DNA from: Candidatus Omnitrophota bacterium
Lineage (GTDB): Bacteria > Hinthialibacterota > Hinthialibacteria > Hinthialibacterales > Hinthialibacteraceae
DNA length: 64,000 nt
Assembly (NCBI GenBank): GCA_040755155.1
Contig: JBFMBP010000039.1
Span: 62,001-126,000, forward strand
Direction of reading: 5' to 3'
The first letter of the stretch is position 1, and each line of letters begins with the position of its first letter. A program made the position numbers and the translations under genes. Of this stretch, positions 27,601 to 36,357 are shown one piece after another. Under the pieces are notes generated by a model that ran no database searches, had not been told where the DNA came from, and was given only the letters and a program-made list of their open reading frames with translations.

Positions 27601-28497
27601 GTTCGTTTCTCCAACGTTCGTCCATATTCTTTCAATGGGACGGACTATCGCGCCGCTGTTGCGACTCGTTTTACTCCCGCCGTTATTGAAAATTGCGAAT
27701 TCTCGGATATGGATTCTCTCGGCGTTAACGCCTTCCGGTCGAACTTGACTCTGCGGAATAATCGATTTCGGAAGACAAAAGGCGGAATCTCCGCCGAAGC
27801 CTGCGATTCTCTGATCGAGGGTAATCGCTTCCAAAACATGAGTGAATCCGGCAACGCAATCGATCTGCGCGGCGAATTCGGCTCGCCTTCCCTTGTCCGG
27901 GGTAATCGCGTAGAAGGCGCAAAGTCAGGGATCGCTCTTTCTCTTTGTTCTTCCATTGTCGAAAACAATTGGGTGGAAAGCTGCTCGATGAATGGCTTAT
28001 CTTCCGAAGGAGAGGGTGCTCCCTTGCTAGTCAACAATGTTTTCTGGCGCAATACTATTGGCGTTTCCTTGGCGAATCGCTCCCAAGCGCAACTGATTCA
28101 CGATACGATTGTTCAATCCGTCACTGGCGTCGTTGGGCAAGGAGAAGGCGCGGCGTCTATCGTAAACTGCGTCGTTTGGGATGCTCAACAACCGATCGCC
28201 GCTGATAACCGTTCCTCGTGGAATATCGTTCATAGCGATATCATGGGTTGGCCCCAAGACGGCGCCAATTTTTCGCGAGATCCGCTTTTCGCCGATCCCG
28301 CCGCTGGCGATTTTCATCCTCGTTGGGGGTCTCCATTGATCGAAGCCGGCGTGGACATGAACATAACAAAGGATTTTGATGGACGCCTTCGTCCAATGAA
28401 TTCCCTCCCAGACGCCGGGGCTTTCGAGTACGATCCCGCAACGCCCATATCGGACTGGTTTTATTTTGGAGAATTTCCGAATCCATTATGGCGTTAA
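24670..28497 (+). CDS. Giant secreted lamin-tail / CotH-kinase-like / beta-helix protein
   Basis: About 1275 residues from TTG 24670, chosen because AGGGAG is eight bases upstream; TTG 24652 would overlap that signal. Signal peptide about 1-24. Order of parts: lamin-tail domain about 25-150 (IVINEIMYRPS...FVELYNP...DLSGWAFVDG); CotH-like kinase domain about 220-610 (VGVRFRGKGSRYKEPKSYRVNF, LDLNSQNVDRQFIG, LPWDLDSVF); a carbohydrate-binding-like beta sandwich about 640-820; and a right-handed beta-helix about 900-1230 with repeated N-x-F/V-x-x-N turns. Such proteins are large cell-surface or exported proteins of Planctomycetota/Bacteroidota-like lineages. The 24432-24669 gap upstream has no gene. 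Confidence 0.85.
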   Translation: MLKSLYFLVSFYFFAAICSTSNAAIVINEIMYRPSTLRADEEFVELYNPDMVDADLSGWAFVDGINYQFPKGARLAAGGYLIVSPSPEAFLAKYGDASVWGPYQGQLNNKGERVVLEDAANRPVDSVLYCDEVGWPSTADGYGPSLERKHPRMDSNHPNSWQAGPADGTPRRKNQAAVDAPFPIVTEAAQKPAVPNSTQSVTITARFIHPFPILIHKLYYKPEYNSTFAEAEMADDGLHGDGMKGDGIFGGVIPPFPTGTVVDFYVEAKDIGGVSGFFPLDGTKRAAIYLVDDAHYSTGLPLYRIVMRTADEIDLRRRDPNSNVELDSSFIYGNDIYYNVGVRFRGKGSRYKEPKSYRVNFTETRHFGSIRKLDLNSQNVDRQFIGLECFKRLRLPAPEKQFVSLAFNQTFVHNYLQVERCDKYMMQRLFGDGDGNLYRGVEQANLDYRGKDPKYYRTNYIKETNELEDDFSDIVRLCEAFSQSTDSEFPAAVAKRINVQQWIRWFALKEFLNDLEGGISLERGDDYYIYRYPADDLFYLLPWDLDSVFAKPFQTIHHHGTPSAQRLLRHPAFASFYYQDLLSLLNNELPQDAVDSIIEMTAPVSDEKRRLEIKGIARELREFILSSIPRSISCRIETINSKPESIVADGEEWRYFRGVRSPSADPLGWTQNGFDDSSWETGPSGFGYSDNDDRTILSDMMNRYTTVFTRKTFHLSDPQRYSYLTLHALVDDGFAAYLNGAEIARDNVGETPLFDSLADSSNEADSVLSYTIADPSAYLLPGENVLAAVGVNVNIDSSDLSLAISLDAQLSGGEMARLYGAADPSRTKRILVNGNPADYTAWIPRWEYIANLKMGRNSFHIEALDAAGKVIDATRFSVIQGDAPPDGAMALSGDAIWTKRNHPILLEQTLIIPENVTLAIEPGVEVQAAPSAAIIVYGTLSAIGSEDAPILFSAMDAANPWGGIAADAAAGPLRLTCVRFSNVRPYSFNGTDYRAAVATRFTPAVIENCEFSDMDSLGVNAFRSNLTLRNNRFRKTKGGISAEACDSLIEGNRFQNMSESGNAIDLRGEFGSPSLVRGNRVEGAKSGIALSLCSSIVENNWVESCSMNGLSSEGEGAPLLVNNVFWRNTIGVSLANRSQAQLIHDTIVQSVTGVVGQGEGAASIVNCVVWDAQQPIAADNRSSWNIVHSDIMGWPQDGANFSRDPLFADPAAGDFHPRWGSPLIEAGVDMNITKDFDGRLRPMNSLPDAGAFEYDPATPISDWFYFGEFPNPLWR

Positions 28498-28809
28498 GAA
28501 TAGCGAAAAACTTGTACGCCTTTATTTATTTCGGATAGAATCTATAATTTTCACTCTATGATTGAGAGGATTATTTTTTGTAAAAATCTTCCAATCATGC
28601 CATTTTCTTCGCGTCATCCAGAGCGGTTATCACAAAACATATCTACTTGAAAACATCATGAAATGGCGGAGTTTAACAGGATCAAACGCCGCCACCCGTA
28701 TTTTGCCATTGGAATTTTATCATCGCTTGAATGAATATCCGTTCGCGAAATTGAATTCCTCTTTGACGATGTTCCTATGTACGCAAGGGCAATGATTTGA
28801 GGCGCTATT
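28498..28809. other. Intergenic region upstream of aroF
   Basis: 312 bases without a convincing gene. Short open frames lack ribosome binding sites and protein-like composition. I see no T-box, leader peptide with a run of aromatic codons, or strong terminator hairpin, so no attenuation signal for aroF can be claimed. Confidence 0.6.
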
Positions 28810-29895
28810 ATGATTATTACCATGAATTCCAACGCCACAAAAGAAGATATCGAAAATGTGGAAGCGGTTATCGAAGATTTGGGATATTCCGTTCATCCCA
28901 TTCATGGAACCAACCTAACCGTTCTGGCGGCGGTGGGAGACGAGAGAGGAAAAGAGGGATTATACGAACGTCTAGTCAGCCAGCCGATGGTTGACAAGGT
29001 GGAATACATCCTTCCGCCTTATAAACTAGTCTGCCGCGAGGTACGGAAAGGGATGTTTCGTCCGGATACGATCATCCATGTCGAATTTTCATGGAAAGAA
29101 GGCAAAAAGAAAGTATCCATTGGCGGTTCTGAATTCGTCGTCATGGCGGGTCCCTGTTCCGTGGAAACGCACGATCAAATCATAAAGAGCGCCCGCATCG
29201 CCAAGGAATACGGCGCCAGTTTTCTGCGCGGAGGCGCATTTAAGCCCAGAACCTCGCCCTACAGTTTTCAGGGATTGGAAGAAGAAGGCTTGAAACTTCT
29301 TGCGGAAGCGCGGCATGAATTCGGCTTAGCCGTCGTAACGGAACTCATGGACGCCCACCATCTGGAACTTCTCGACCGCTATGCGGATATCATCCAAATC
29401 GGCGCCCGCAACATTCAGAATTTCATGCTGCTGAAGTCGCTGGGTTCCACCAGGCGTCCCGTACTCTTGAAGCGCGGCATGTCCACCACGCTCGACGAGT
29501 GGCTCATGTCCGCCGAATACATCGTTTCCGTAGGAAACAATAACGTAATTCTATGCGAAAGGGGAATCCGCACTTTCGAGACGAAATACCGCAACACTTT
29601 GGACCTTAACGCCGTTCCCGCTTTGCAGAAATTGACGCATTTGCCCGTCATCGTTGATCCCAGCCACGGCACGGGCCGTTCGGATCTGGTTCCGCCGATG
29701 TGTCTGGCTTCCGCCGCCTGCGGTTGTCATGGAATCATCCTCGAAATTCATCCCAACCCCTCCAAAGCATGGTCGGATGGCGCCCAATCGCTCGACGAAG
29801 AGGGATTCAAAGACATTATGAAGCGTTTGATTCCCATCATCAAAGCCGTGGGGAAAAAACCTTCGGCGGAGATGGCGAAAGTATCCGTTGGATGA
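28810..29895 (+). CDS. aroF: 3-deoxy-7-phosphoheptulonate (DAHP) synthase, type I beta
   Basis: 361 residues. N-terminal ferredoxin-like regulatory domain about 1-70, as in the Thermotoga-type enzyme, then the barrel: VMAGPCSVETHDQ, LRGGAFKPRTSPYSFQGL, IQIGARNIQNFMLLK, VLLKRGMSTTLDEW, ILCERGIRTFE and PVIVDPSHGTGRSDLV; metal ligands Cys in GPCS, His in DPSHGTG and Glu/Asp downstream. It condenses phosphoenolpyruvate and erythrose 4-phosphate, the first step of aromatic amino-acid synthesis. It ends three bases before a cysteine desulfurase gene. Confidence 0.95.
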   Translation: MIITMNSNATKEDIENVEAVIEDLGYSVHPIHGTNLTVLAAVGDERGKEGLYERLVSQPMVDKVEYILPPYKLVCREVRKGMFRPDTIIHVEFSWKEGKKKVSIGGSEFVVMAGPCSVETHDQIIKSARIAKEYGASFLRGGAFKPRTSPYSFQGLEEEGLKLLAEARHEFGLAVVTELMDAHHLELLDRYADIIQIGARNIQNFMLLKSLGSTRRPVLLKRGMSTTLDEWLMSAEYIVSVGNNNVILCERGIRTFETKYRNTLDLNAVPALQKLTHLPVIVDPSHGTGRSDLVPPMCLASAACGCHGIILEIHPNPSKAWSDGAQSLDEEGFKDIMKRLIPIIKAVGKKPSAEMAKVSVG

Positions 29896-29898
29896 AAT

Positions 29899-31059
29899 AT
29901 GGGCGAGGACAGGCGAATTTATCTGGATTACAACGCCGCGGCCCCGCTGTCCGACGAAGCGGAAGCAGCCATGCGCCCCTATTGGCATGACGTCTTCGCA
30001 AACCCCGCCAGCCGCCACCAGGCGGGACAAGCCGCTTGGGCCGCTATTGAAGCGGCGAGAGAGCAAATCGCCGGCTTGGCGGAAGGAGAATCAGGGGAAA
30101 CGATTTTTACCAGCGGAGCGACGGAAGCCAATTTTCTCGCCTTGTTGGGGCGTTTCGATAGGCTGCTGGAAGAGGGAAGAGAAGCGTCTTCCATAACCGT
30201 CGCGTTAAGCTCGTTGGAACACCCCTGCGTCGCCGCTTGCGGTGAGGCGTTAAAACGCTTGGGCGCAATCGTGAAGACGATCCCGGCGACGCGGGAAGGA
30301 ATTGTCGATATTCGTTTTTTCGATTCGGATGACGAATGGGATATCGTTTCCGTCATGGCGGTTAACCACGAAACCGGCGCCATCCAGCCTTTGAAGAATA
30401 TAGCGGAAAAATTGAGGAATCGCCGAACTTTTTTTCATGCCGACGCCGCCCAATGGGCGGGACGCATCAATGGCGGATTCAAACAATGGGGCGTTACGGC
30501 CATTTCCCTTTCAGCGCATAAAATGTACGGTCCGAAAGGAATTGGCGCCCTGCTGACGACGGCTCCTTCCCTATTGAAGCCGCTTTTCCCCGGTTCGCAA
30601 GAAGGGGGAATGCGGGGCGGAACCGTCAACGTTCCCGGCGCCGTGGGATTTGGAGCGGCGGCGGAATGGATGACGCGAAACCGCGACGGCGAGAATCGGC
30701 GTCTCTCTCGGTTGACGGATCGTCTTTGGCGGCGTCTTTCGGAACAAACCAACGTTATCCGAACCATTACGCCGGAAAAGGCTCTGCCTAATACGCTGCA
30801 TGTCCGATTCGTTGGCTTGAAAGGGGAACGTGTTGTCGACGCTTTGGATCGGCTCGGAGTATGTTGTTCCTCCGGCCCTGCTTGCGCTTCGGGATCGACG
30901 GAAGCCTCTGCCATTTTGATAAGCATGGGTTGGAGCCGCGACGAAGCGATGGAAGGCGTACGTTTTAGCTTGGGACGATTTACGACGGAAAACGATATTG
31001 AAGAAGCTTCTGATAGAATTGGTTCTTGGCTTCGCCAACAAGCGAAGCATGTCGCTTGA
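29899..31059 (+). CDS. Cysteine desulfurase (NifS/IscS-like)
   Basis: 386 residues, a PLP enzyme of fold type I. It begins YLDYNAAAPLSDEA; PLP site TSGATEANFLAL (71-82), His109 in SLEHPC, VNHETGAIQPL, HADAAQWAGRI, PLP-Lys208 in SLSAHKMYGPKGIGAL, and the catalytic-Cys loop VCCSSGPACASG (Cys329). It mobilises sulfur for Fe-S clusters or tRNA thiolation. No iscU or mnmA is adjacent; the upstream neighbour is aroF, three bases away. Class I/II assignment is uncertain. Confidence 0.92.
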   Translation: MGEDRRIYLDYNAAAPLSDEAEAAMRPYWHDVFANPASRHQAGQAAWAAIEAAREQIAGLAEGESGETIFTSGATEANFLALLGRFDRLLEEGREASSITVALSSLEHPCVAACGEALKRLGAIVKTIPATREGIVDIRFFDSDDEWDIVSVMAVNHETGAIQPLKNIAEKLRNRRTFFHADAAQWAGRINGGFKQWGVTAISLSAHKMYGPKGIGALLTTAPSLLKPLFPGSQEGGMRGGTVNVPGAVGFGAAAEWMTRNRDGENRRLSRLTDRLWRRLSEQTNVIRTITPEKALPNTLHVRFVGLKGERVVDALDRLGVCCSSGPACASGSTEASAILISMGWSRDEAMEGVRFSLGRFTTENDIEEASDRIGSWLRQQAKHVA

Positions 31060-31245
31060 TTTCCGGCGTTTAAGTTTTATACTATTTTTCTTGTTTTAAT
31101 TTCGATTTGCCGCTTGTTTCCTTCGGTAAAACATGTGCGATTTTCCGAATTGTCCATCAAGCGCAAGCATGGAAAGTGTTCTTATGCTTTCTTGCTTATA
31201 AAAAAGTTATAAATCGAAATTCGATCAAGCGCGTAGAAGAATAAG

Positions 31246-31806
31246 ATGCGCATCGTTGCCGGAGAATTCAAAAACAGGACGATCCATGTCCCGCATGATC
31301 GTTCCTTGGAAACAATGAGCGAAATGGTGCGCGAAGCGTTGTTTAACATCCTTGGCGATGCGGTCGTCGATGCGCGTTTCGCCGATTTGTTCGCGGGCAG
31401 CGGCTCCGTCGGCCTTGAAGCCCTCAGCCGGGGCGCTAGCAGAGTTACTTTCGTGGAAATGCGCCGCCAGGCGGCGGATGCCATCCGAAAAACGCTTGAG
31501 GTTTTTCAAGTGGATAAGGATCGCGCCCGAGTGTGGACGAGCGACGTATTTCAACTCGGCGGGAATTCCAGCGAATGGTCGGATTGGGACATTGCGTTCC
31601 TTGATCCGCCGCGCCGGGTCAAGGATAATTTTCTCGATGACCTCGTCGACCGCGGCGTCATCGGCTCCGAAAAGTTGATCGTCGCCGCGCGTCCGGTAGA
31701 GAATTGCGCGGAGATGGGCTCCAATTATCTTCGCCTTCTCGACCGAAGGATTTACGGTAAAGCCTGTCTCTTTTTCTTCGGGCGATACTACGGCGAAAGC
31801 CTATAG
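31246..31806 (+). CDS. rsmD: 16S rRNA (guanine(966)-N2)-methyltransferase
   Basis: 186 residues. Starts MRIVAGEFKNRTI as RsmD proteins do; VREALFNILGD, SAM-binding ADLFAGSGSVGLEALSRGA (46-64), FVEMRRQA, and the catalytic motif IAFLDPPRRVKD. The usual aromatic residue in the fourth motif position (DPPF/Y) is Arg here. It methylates G966 of 16S rRNA. It is immediately followed by coaD, the conserved rsmD-coaD order. Confidence 0.9.
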   Translation: MRIVAGEFKNRTIHVPHDRSLETMSEMVREALFNILGDAVVDARFADLFAGSGSVGLEALSRGASRVTFVEMRRQAADAIRKTLEVFQVDKDRARVWTSDVFQLGGNSSEWSDWDIAFLDPPRRVKDNFLDDLVDRGVIGSEKLIVAARPVENCAEMGSNYLRLLDRRIYGKACLFFFGRYYGESL

Positions 31807-31818
31807 GAGGCAATGGGA

Positions 31819-32325
31819 ATGTCCCATTCCATCGCCGTATATCCGGGCAGTTTCGATCCAGTAACCTACGGTCATTTGGATTTGATCGAGCGAGGCGCCA
31901 AATTATTCGAGCGGCTCATCGTCGCTGTCGTCTCCAATCCCGGCAAAAGTCCCTTGTTTACCTTAGAGGAACGGTTGGCCATGCTGCGGGAAGCGGTGAA
32001 AGGAATCGAAGGCGATTTTATTATAGATTCCTTCGATGGACTGTTGGTTCATTATATGCGCATGAACCATACGCATGTCATTCTGCGAGGGCTTCGAGCT
32101 GTTTCCGACTTCGAATACGAATTCGAATTGGCTCTAACCAACCGGAGAATGGCGCAAGATATCGAAACCATTTTTATGGCGCCCAGCGAAGAGCATATTT
32201 TTCTTCGCGCAACATTAGTTAAAGAGATTTCTCGGCTTGGCGGAGACGTTTCCGCCTTTGTGCCCCCTCTGGTAGAGCGCCGCTTGATGGAACGCCGTCA
32301 ACAGAAAATAAAATTGCCGGTCTAA
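31819..32325 (+). CDS. coaD: Phosphopantetheine adenylyltransferase
   Basis: 168 residues from ATG 31819, which has AGGAGG eight bases upstream; ATG 31813 would be only two bases from it. HIGH-type nucleotidyltransferase: YPGSFDPVTYGHLDLIERG, VVSNPGKSPLFTLEERLAML, ILRGLRAVSDFEYEFELALTN and VKEISRLGGDVSAFVPPLV. It performs the penultimate step of coenzyme A synthesis. Neighbours rsmD upstream and rpmF/plsX downstream are a common arrangement. Confidence 0.96.
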   Translation: MSHSIAVYPGSFDPVTYGHLDLIERGAKLFERLIVAVVSNPGKSPLFTLEERLAMLREAVKGIEGDFIIDSFDGLLVHYMRMNHTHVILRGLRAVSDFEYEFELALTNRRMAQDIETIFMAPSEEHIFLRATLVKEISRLGGDVSAFVPPLVERRLMERRQQKIKLPV

Positions 32326-32377
32326 CAAAACGATAACTAGTACGATTCATTATTTGAATAAAAAAGAGGTTAACGTC

Positions 32378-32545
32378 ATGGCTCATCCTAAACATCGCAA
32401 GTCGAAATCCAAAAGCCGCATGGGGCGTTCGCAATGCGCCATTAAACCAGCTTCGTTAGTCGAATGCCCCAATTGCCGGGGAATGAAAATGCCCCATCGC
32501 GTTTGTCCGAATTGCGGATATTACAAAGATCGTTTCGTTGTCTAA
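32378..32545 (+). CDS. rpmF: 50S ribosomal protein L32
   Basis: 55 residues from ATG 32378 (MAHPKHRKSKSKSRMGR), eight codons inside a longer frame; an AGAGG signal precedes it. Four cysteines as CPNC...CPNC form the zinc-binding ribbon. The rpmF-plsX pairing at the head of the fab cluster is widely conserved. Confidence 0.96.
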   Translation: MAHPKHRKSKSKSRMGRSQCAIKPASLVECPNCRGMKMPHRVCPNCGYYKDRFVV

Positions 32546-32560
32546 GCTGAGGGGAATGGG

Positions 32561-33553
32561 ATGAGAATCGCGGTGGACGCTATGGGAGGAGACCGCGCTC
32601 CGGCGGATGTTATCGCCGGCGTAAGAAGTTTTCTCTCCGAAGATCAGAAAACCGAAATTCTGTTAGTCGGGCGGCGAAGCGTTTTGGAAGGCTCTTGCGC
32701 CGATCTTCCCCTGCAAATTGTTGATGCTCCCGGCGTTGTGGGAATGCACGAATCCCCATCCACCGCTGTCAAAAAGATGACGGATTCATCCATCGCCGTA
32801 GCGACCATGCTGGTCAAGGAAGGGAAAGCGGACGCTCTGCTCTCGATGGGAAATTCGGGCGCGACCATGGCTTTTGCTCTCTTCGTTTTGGGACGGTTGC
32901 CGAATATCTCCCGCCCTGCGATCGTCGCCCCCATGCCGACGCTCAAAGGGTATACCTTGCTGCTTGACGTCGGCGTAACCGTCGATTGCAAGCCGGAACA
33001 TCTTCTTCATTTCGCCGTCATGGGTTCCGCCTATTCCCATCTCGCCTTCAACGTTAAGAAGCCGCGAGTCGGCATGCTTTCCATCGGCGAAGAGGAAAGC
33101 AAAGGCAACGAGTTGACCCGCAAAGCGGCGCAGCTTTTAAAACAGGCGCCCATTCATTTTGCGGGCAACGCCGAGGGCGTAGACATCATGGAAGGCAAAT
33201 TCGACGTAATCGTCTGCGACGGTTTTGTCGGCAACGTCGTTCTGAAATTCGGCGAAGGCCTGGTGGAAATGTTCGCCCGCGCTTTGGAGATGGAAACCGA
33301 CCATGTTCTCGGCAAGGATATCGACGCCGAACATCGCATGGCTTTTTTTAAGGAAACCATGCGGCGCGTGGATTACACCGGCTATGGAGGAGCGACGATG
33401 CTCGGCGTCAATGGCAACTGTTTGATCGGCCATGGACGCTCCGGTCCCCGCGCCATCGCCAGCGGCATCCGCGCCGCCAAGATTGTGGCGGAAAAATGTC
33501 CTTATCATGAAATCGAAAAGGCGTTGAAAAACGCCCACATTACGACTCATTAA
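32561..33553 (+). CDS. plsX: Phosphate acyltransferase PlsX
   Basis: 330 residues. MRIAVDAMGGDRAPADVIAGV start, ESPSTAVKKM, ALLSMGNSGATMAFALFVLGRLPNISRPA, DVGVTVDCKPEHLLHFAVMGSAY and GVNGNCLIGHGRSGPRAIASGIR near the end. It converts acyl-ACP to acyl-phosphate for phospholipid synthesis. Second gene of the rpmF-plsX-fab cluster. Confidence 0.97.
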   Translation: MRIAVDAMGGDRAPADVIAGVRSFLSEDQKTEILLVGRRSVLEGSCADLPLQIVDAPGVVGMHESPSTAVKKMTDSSIAVATMLVKEGKADALLSMGNSGATMAFALFVLGRLPNISRPAIVAPMPTLKGYTLLLDVGVTVDCKPEHLLHFAVMGSAYSHLAFNVKKPRVGMLSIGEEESKGNELTRKAAQLLKQAPIHFAGNAEGVDIMEGKFDVIVCDGFVGNVVLKFGEGLVEMFARALEMETDHVLGKDIDAEHRMAFFKETMRRVDYTGYGGATMLGVNGNCLIGHGRSGPRAIASGIRAAKIVAEKCPYHEIEKALKNAHITTH

Positions 33554-33573
33554 GCAGGAAAAGAGGTAGATCC

Positions 33574-34551
33574 GTGGCGCGAGCGCATATTGTATCCACT
33601 GGCATGGCCGTGCCGGAGCGAATCTTAAACAATTACGATTTGGAAAAAATCGTCGATACCTCCGATACGTGGATCCGCGAGAGAACGGGCATGTTCGAAC
33701 GGCGGTTGACGGATGAATCCACAGCGGCTTCTGATCTCGCCTGCGCCGCTTCCAAACAAGCGTTGAAAGCGGTGGAAATGGCGCCCGAAGAGATCGATGC
33801 CATCCTTTTGGCCACCATTTCCGGCGATTACGTTTTTCCGGCGACGGCTTGCGTCCTTCAGCAGCGCATCGGCGCCAAAAACGCGATGGCCTTCGATCTT
33901 TCCGCCGCTTGTTCGGGTTATATTTATGGACTGTCTGTAGCGCAAGCCTATATCGAATCCGGCCGCTATAAGAATGTTCTCCTCGTCGGCGTCGATTGCT
34001 TGACGAAAGTCGTCGATTGGAGCGACAGGAATACCTGCGTCCTTTTCGGCGATGGCGCCGGAGCTTCGATACTTCAGCCGAATGGCAGCGCCGGCGTCAT
34101 CGATACGGTCTTGGGATCCGACGGCGGCGCCGTGGAATTGCTTTATCAACCTTGCGGCGGCTCCCGCATCCCCATATCGGAAGAAGCCATTCGCCAGAAA
34201 AAGCATTACCTTTATCTTAACGGCAAGGAAATCTTCAAATACGCCGTGCGGGCTATGGCGCAATCCAGTCTCGACGTGCTTCAACGCGCCCGCCTGACGA
34301 TAGAGGACATCTCCATCGTCATTCCCCACCAAGCCAATATTCGCATTCTTGAGGCAGTAGCCAAACGGCTGGGAATTCCGATGGAGAAGTTTTATCTTAA
34401 CATCGAGAAATACGCCAACACTTCGGCGGCGACGATTCCCATCGCCATTCACGAAGCGTTGCAGGATGGACGATTGCAAAAAGGAGACATCGCTCTTCTC
34501 GTCTCGTTCGGGGGCGGCTTGACCTGGGGCGCGAGTTTAGTGCAGTTTTAA
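33574..34551 (+). CDS. fabH: 3-oxoacyl-ACP synthase III (FabH)
   Basis: 325 residues from a GTG start with AGAGG upstream. Thiolase fold with catalytic triad Cys113 (DLSAACSGY), His252 (VIPHQANIRI) and Asn282 (EKYANTSAAT). It initiates fatty acid chains from acetyl-CoA and malonyl-ACP. Its stop overlaps the fabD start by one base. Confidence 0.97.
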   Translation: MARAHIVSTGMAVPERILNNYDLEKIVDTSDTWIRERTGMFERRLTDESTAASDLACAASKQALKAVEMAPEEIDAILLATISGDYVFPATACVLQQRIGAKNAMAFDLSAACSGYIYGLSVAQAYIESGRYKNVLLVGVDCLTKVVDWSDRNTCVLFGDGAGASILQPNGSAGVIDTVLGSDGGAVELLYQPCGGSRIPISEEAIRQKKHYLYLNGKEIFKYAVRAMAQSSLDVLQRARLTIEDISIVIPHQANIRILEAVAKRLGIPMEKFYLNIEKYANTSAATIPIAIHEALQDGRLQKGDIALLVSFGGGLTWGASLVQF

Positions 34552-35486
34552 TGAAAAAGAATAAAATCGCTTTCCTCTTCCCTGGCCAGGGTTCTCAAAC
34601 CGCGGGAATGGGGCTTGATCTTATAGAAACGTCGGCTTTAGCTTCCCAACGTTACCGCCAAGCGGAAGATATTCTAGGATGGTCCGTCGAAGCCCTATCC
34701 CGTCCGGCGGGCGGCGGCAATCTCAATCTCACGCTTTATACGCAGCCCGCTCTTTACGTTCATAGTTGCGTCTTGGCGGAAATCCTGATGGAAGCTGGAC
34801 TCGAACCTGCAATAACGGCGGGACACAGCGCCGGCGAATATCCCGCGTTGACCGTAAATGGCGCCTGGGATTTCGCTACGGGCCTGAAAGTCATCGCTGA
34901 ACGCGCGCGCTTGATGCATGAATCGAAAAAAGAAGGTTCTATGGCGGCGGTTTTGGGGATGAGCGGCGAGGAAATTTCCGATTTCTGTTCGTCGTGGAAA
35001 GACGGAATATTAAGCGTCGCCGGTTTGAATTCTCCCAAGCAAACTGTAATTACGGGCGAGAAAGCCGCCGTGGAAAAAGCGGCGCCGCTTTTAAAGAATC
35101 GCGGTGCGAAAAAAGTGATTCCCATCGCGGTCAGCGCCGCTTTTCATTCGGCGCTCATGCAAGAAGCGCAATCGCAATTCGCGGAATTTCTTCAAGCGAT
35201 CGAAATCAAGCCGCCAAGGATTCCATTGGCATCCAATAATACGGGCCAACCTGTAACCGATCCCGAAATCATCCGCGTTCATTTGATCAAACAATTTTGC
35301 GAACCAGTGCGGTGGATCGATTGCATGAACGCCGTCTCCTATGTATGCTCCTCCGCCATCGAAGTCGGACCGGGAAAAGTGCTCTGCGGTTTGGCGAAAG
35401 CGATTCGCGAGGATTTTCCATGCCACAGCGCCTCCTCCTGGGATGGCGTCAGAAAGGTAATCGAGGATTATGGCCTTAGCTCTTGA
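34551..35486 (+). CDS. fabD: Malonyl-CoA:ACP transacylase (FabD)
   Basis: 311 residues. FLFPGQGSQTAGMG, the nucleophile Ser93 in GHSAGEYPAL (family consensus GHSLGE), ALMHESKKEGSMAAVLG-like segment with active-site arginine, and histidine in VSAAFHSALM. It loads malonate onto ACP. TAATG overlap with fabH and a 17-base overlap with fabG show tight coupling. Confidence 0.96.
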   Translation: MKKNKIAFLFPGQGSQTAGMGLDLIETSALASQRYRQAEDILGWSVEALSRPAGGGNLNLTLYTQPALYVHSCVLAEILMEAGLEPAITAGHSAGEYPALTVNGAWDFATGLKVIAERARLMHESKKEGSMAAVLGMSGEEISDFCSSWKDGILSVAGLNSPKQTVITGEKAAVEKAAPLLKNRGAKKVIPIAVSAAFHSALMQEAQSQFAEFLQAIEIKPPRIPLASNNTGQPVTDPEIIRVHLIKQFCEPVRWIDCMNAVSYVCSSAIEVGPGKVLCGLAKAIREDFPCHSASSWDGVRKVIEDYGLSS

Positions 35487-36216
35487 AGGAAAAGTCGCTC
35501 TTATCACCGGAGGATCGCGCGGCATTGGCCGCTGTACGGCGGAATGCCTCGCCGGACGCGGCGCCAAGATCGTATTGATCGATCTGGATGAAGAGGGATT
35601 GAAGAAAACGGAACAGGAAATGAAGGATCGGGGATTCGACGTTTGCGCCATGATGGCGGACGTCGCTGATTCCGCCGCCGCGCAAAAAATCGTCGACGAC
35701 TGCGTCGAACGCTTTGAAAAAATCGATATCCTGGTCAATAATGCCGGAATCACCCGCGACAACCTCGCCCTGCGCATGAAAGAAGCGGATTGGGAGTTGG
35801 TTTTACGCGTGAATCTAAGCGGCTCGTTCTATATGGCGAAAGCCGTTTCGAAATATATGACTCGCGCCCGCGAAGGAAGGATTATCAACCTCGCTTCCGT
35901 CGTGGGCATCATGGGCAATGCGGGCCAGGTCAACTACGCGGCCAGTAAGGCGGGCGTGATCGGCATGACGAAGTCCCTCGCCAAGGAATTCGCCTCCCGC
36001 AACGTTACCGTCAACGCCGTAGCGCCGGGCTTTATCGATACGGCGATGACGGCGGCGCTCAAAGAAGAGGTCAAGGAAGCCACCTTGAAAGCGATTCCCC
36101 TCCACCGCTACGGCAAACCGGAAGAAGTCGCCAGCGTCATCGCGTTCTTGGCTTCCGAAGAAGCGGCTTACATCACTGGCCAGGTTATCGTCATCGATGG
36201 CGGCATGGCCATGTAA
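35470..36216 (+). CDS. fabG: 3-oxoacyl-ACP reductase (FabG)
   Basis: 248 residues. Classical SDR: TGGSRGIGR (13-21), VNNAG (89-93), catalytic Ser143, Tyr156 and Lys160 (NYAASKAG), and VNAVAPGFIDTAMT. NADPH-dependent reduction of 3-oxoacyl-ACP. Overlaps the end of fabD by 17 bases. Confidence 0.97.
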   Translation: MALALEGKVALITGGSRGIGRCTAECLAGRGAKIVLIDLDEEGLKKTEQEMKDRGFDVCAMMADVADSAAAQKIVDDCVERFEKIDILVNNAGITRDNLALRMKEADWELVLRVNLSGSFYMAKAVSKYMTRAREGRIINLASVVGIMGNAGQVNYAASKAGVIGMTKSLAKEFASRNVTVNAVAPGFIDTAMTAALKEEVKEATLKAIPLHRYGKPEEVASVIAFLASEEAAYITGQVIVIDGGMAM

Positions 36217-36270
36217 ATGATGAATGATGGTAACAGTTTACACGATTGAAGAGAAATCCTAGTAGTAGTC

Positions 36271-36306
36271 GTAGGGTGGGCTCAAAGCGAAGCGTAGCCC
36301 ACCATT
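36271..36306. repeat. REP-like palindromic repeat, copy B
   Basis: Same 36-base unit as at 23395, one base different. It lies in the 200-base gap between fabG and acpP, inside the fab operon. Confidence 0.8.
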
Positions 36307-36357
36307 ATGATTAATCCCTCCGACTAGAATGAGGGAGTACAAAATCAATCAGCGATC

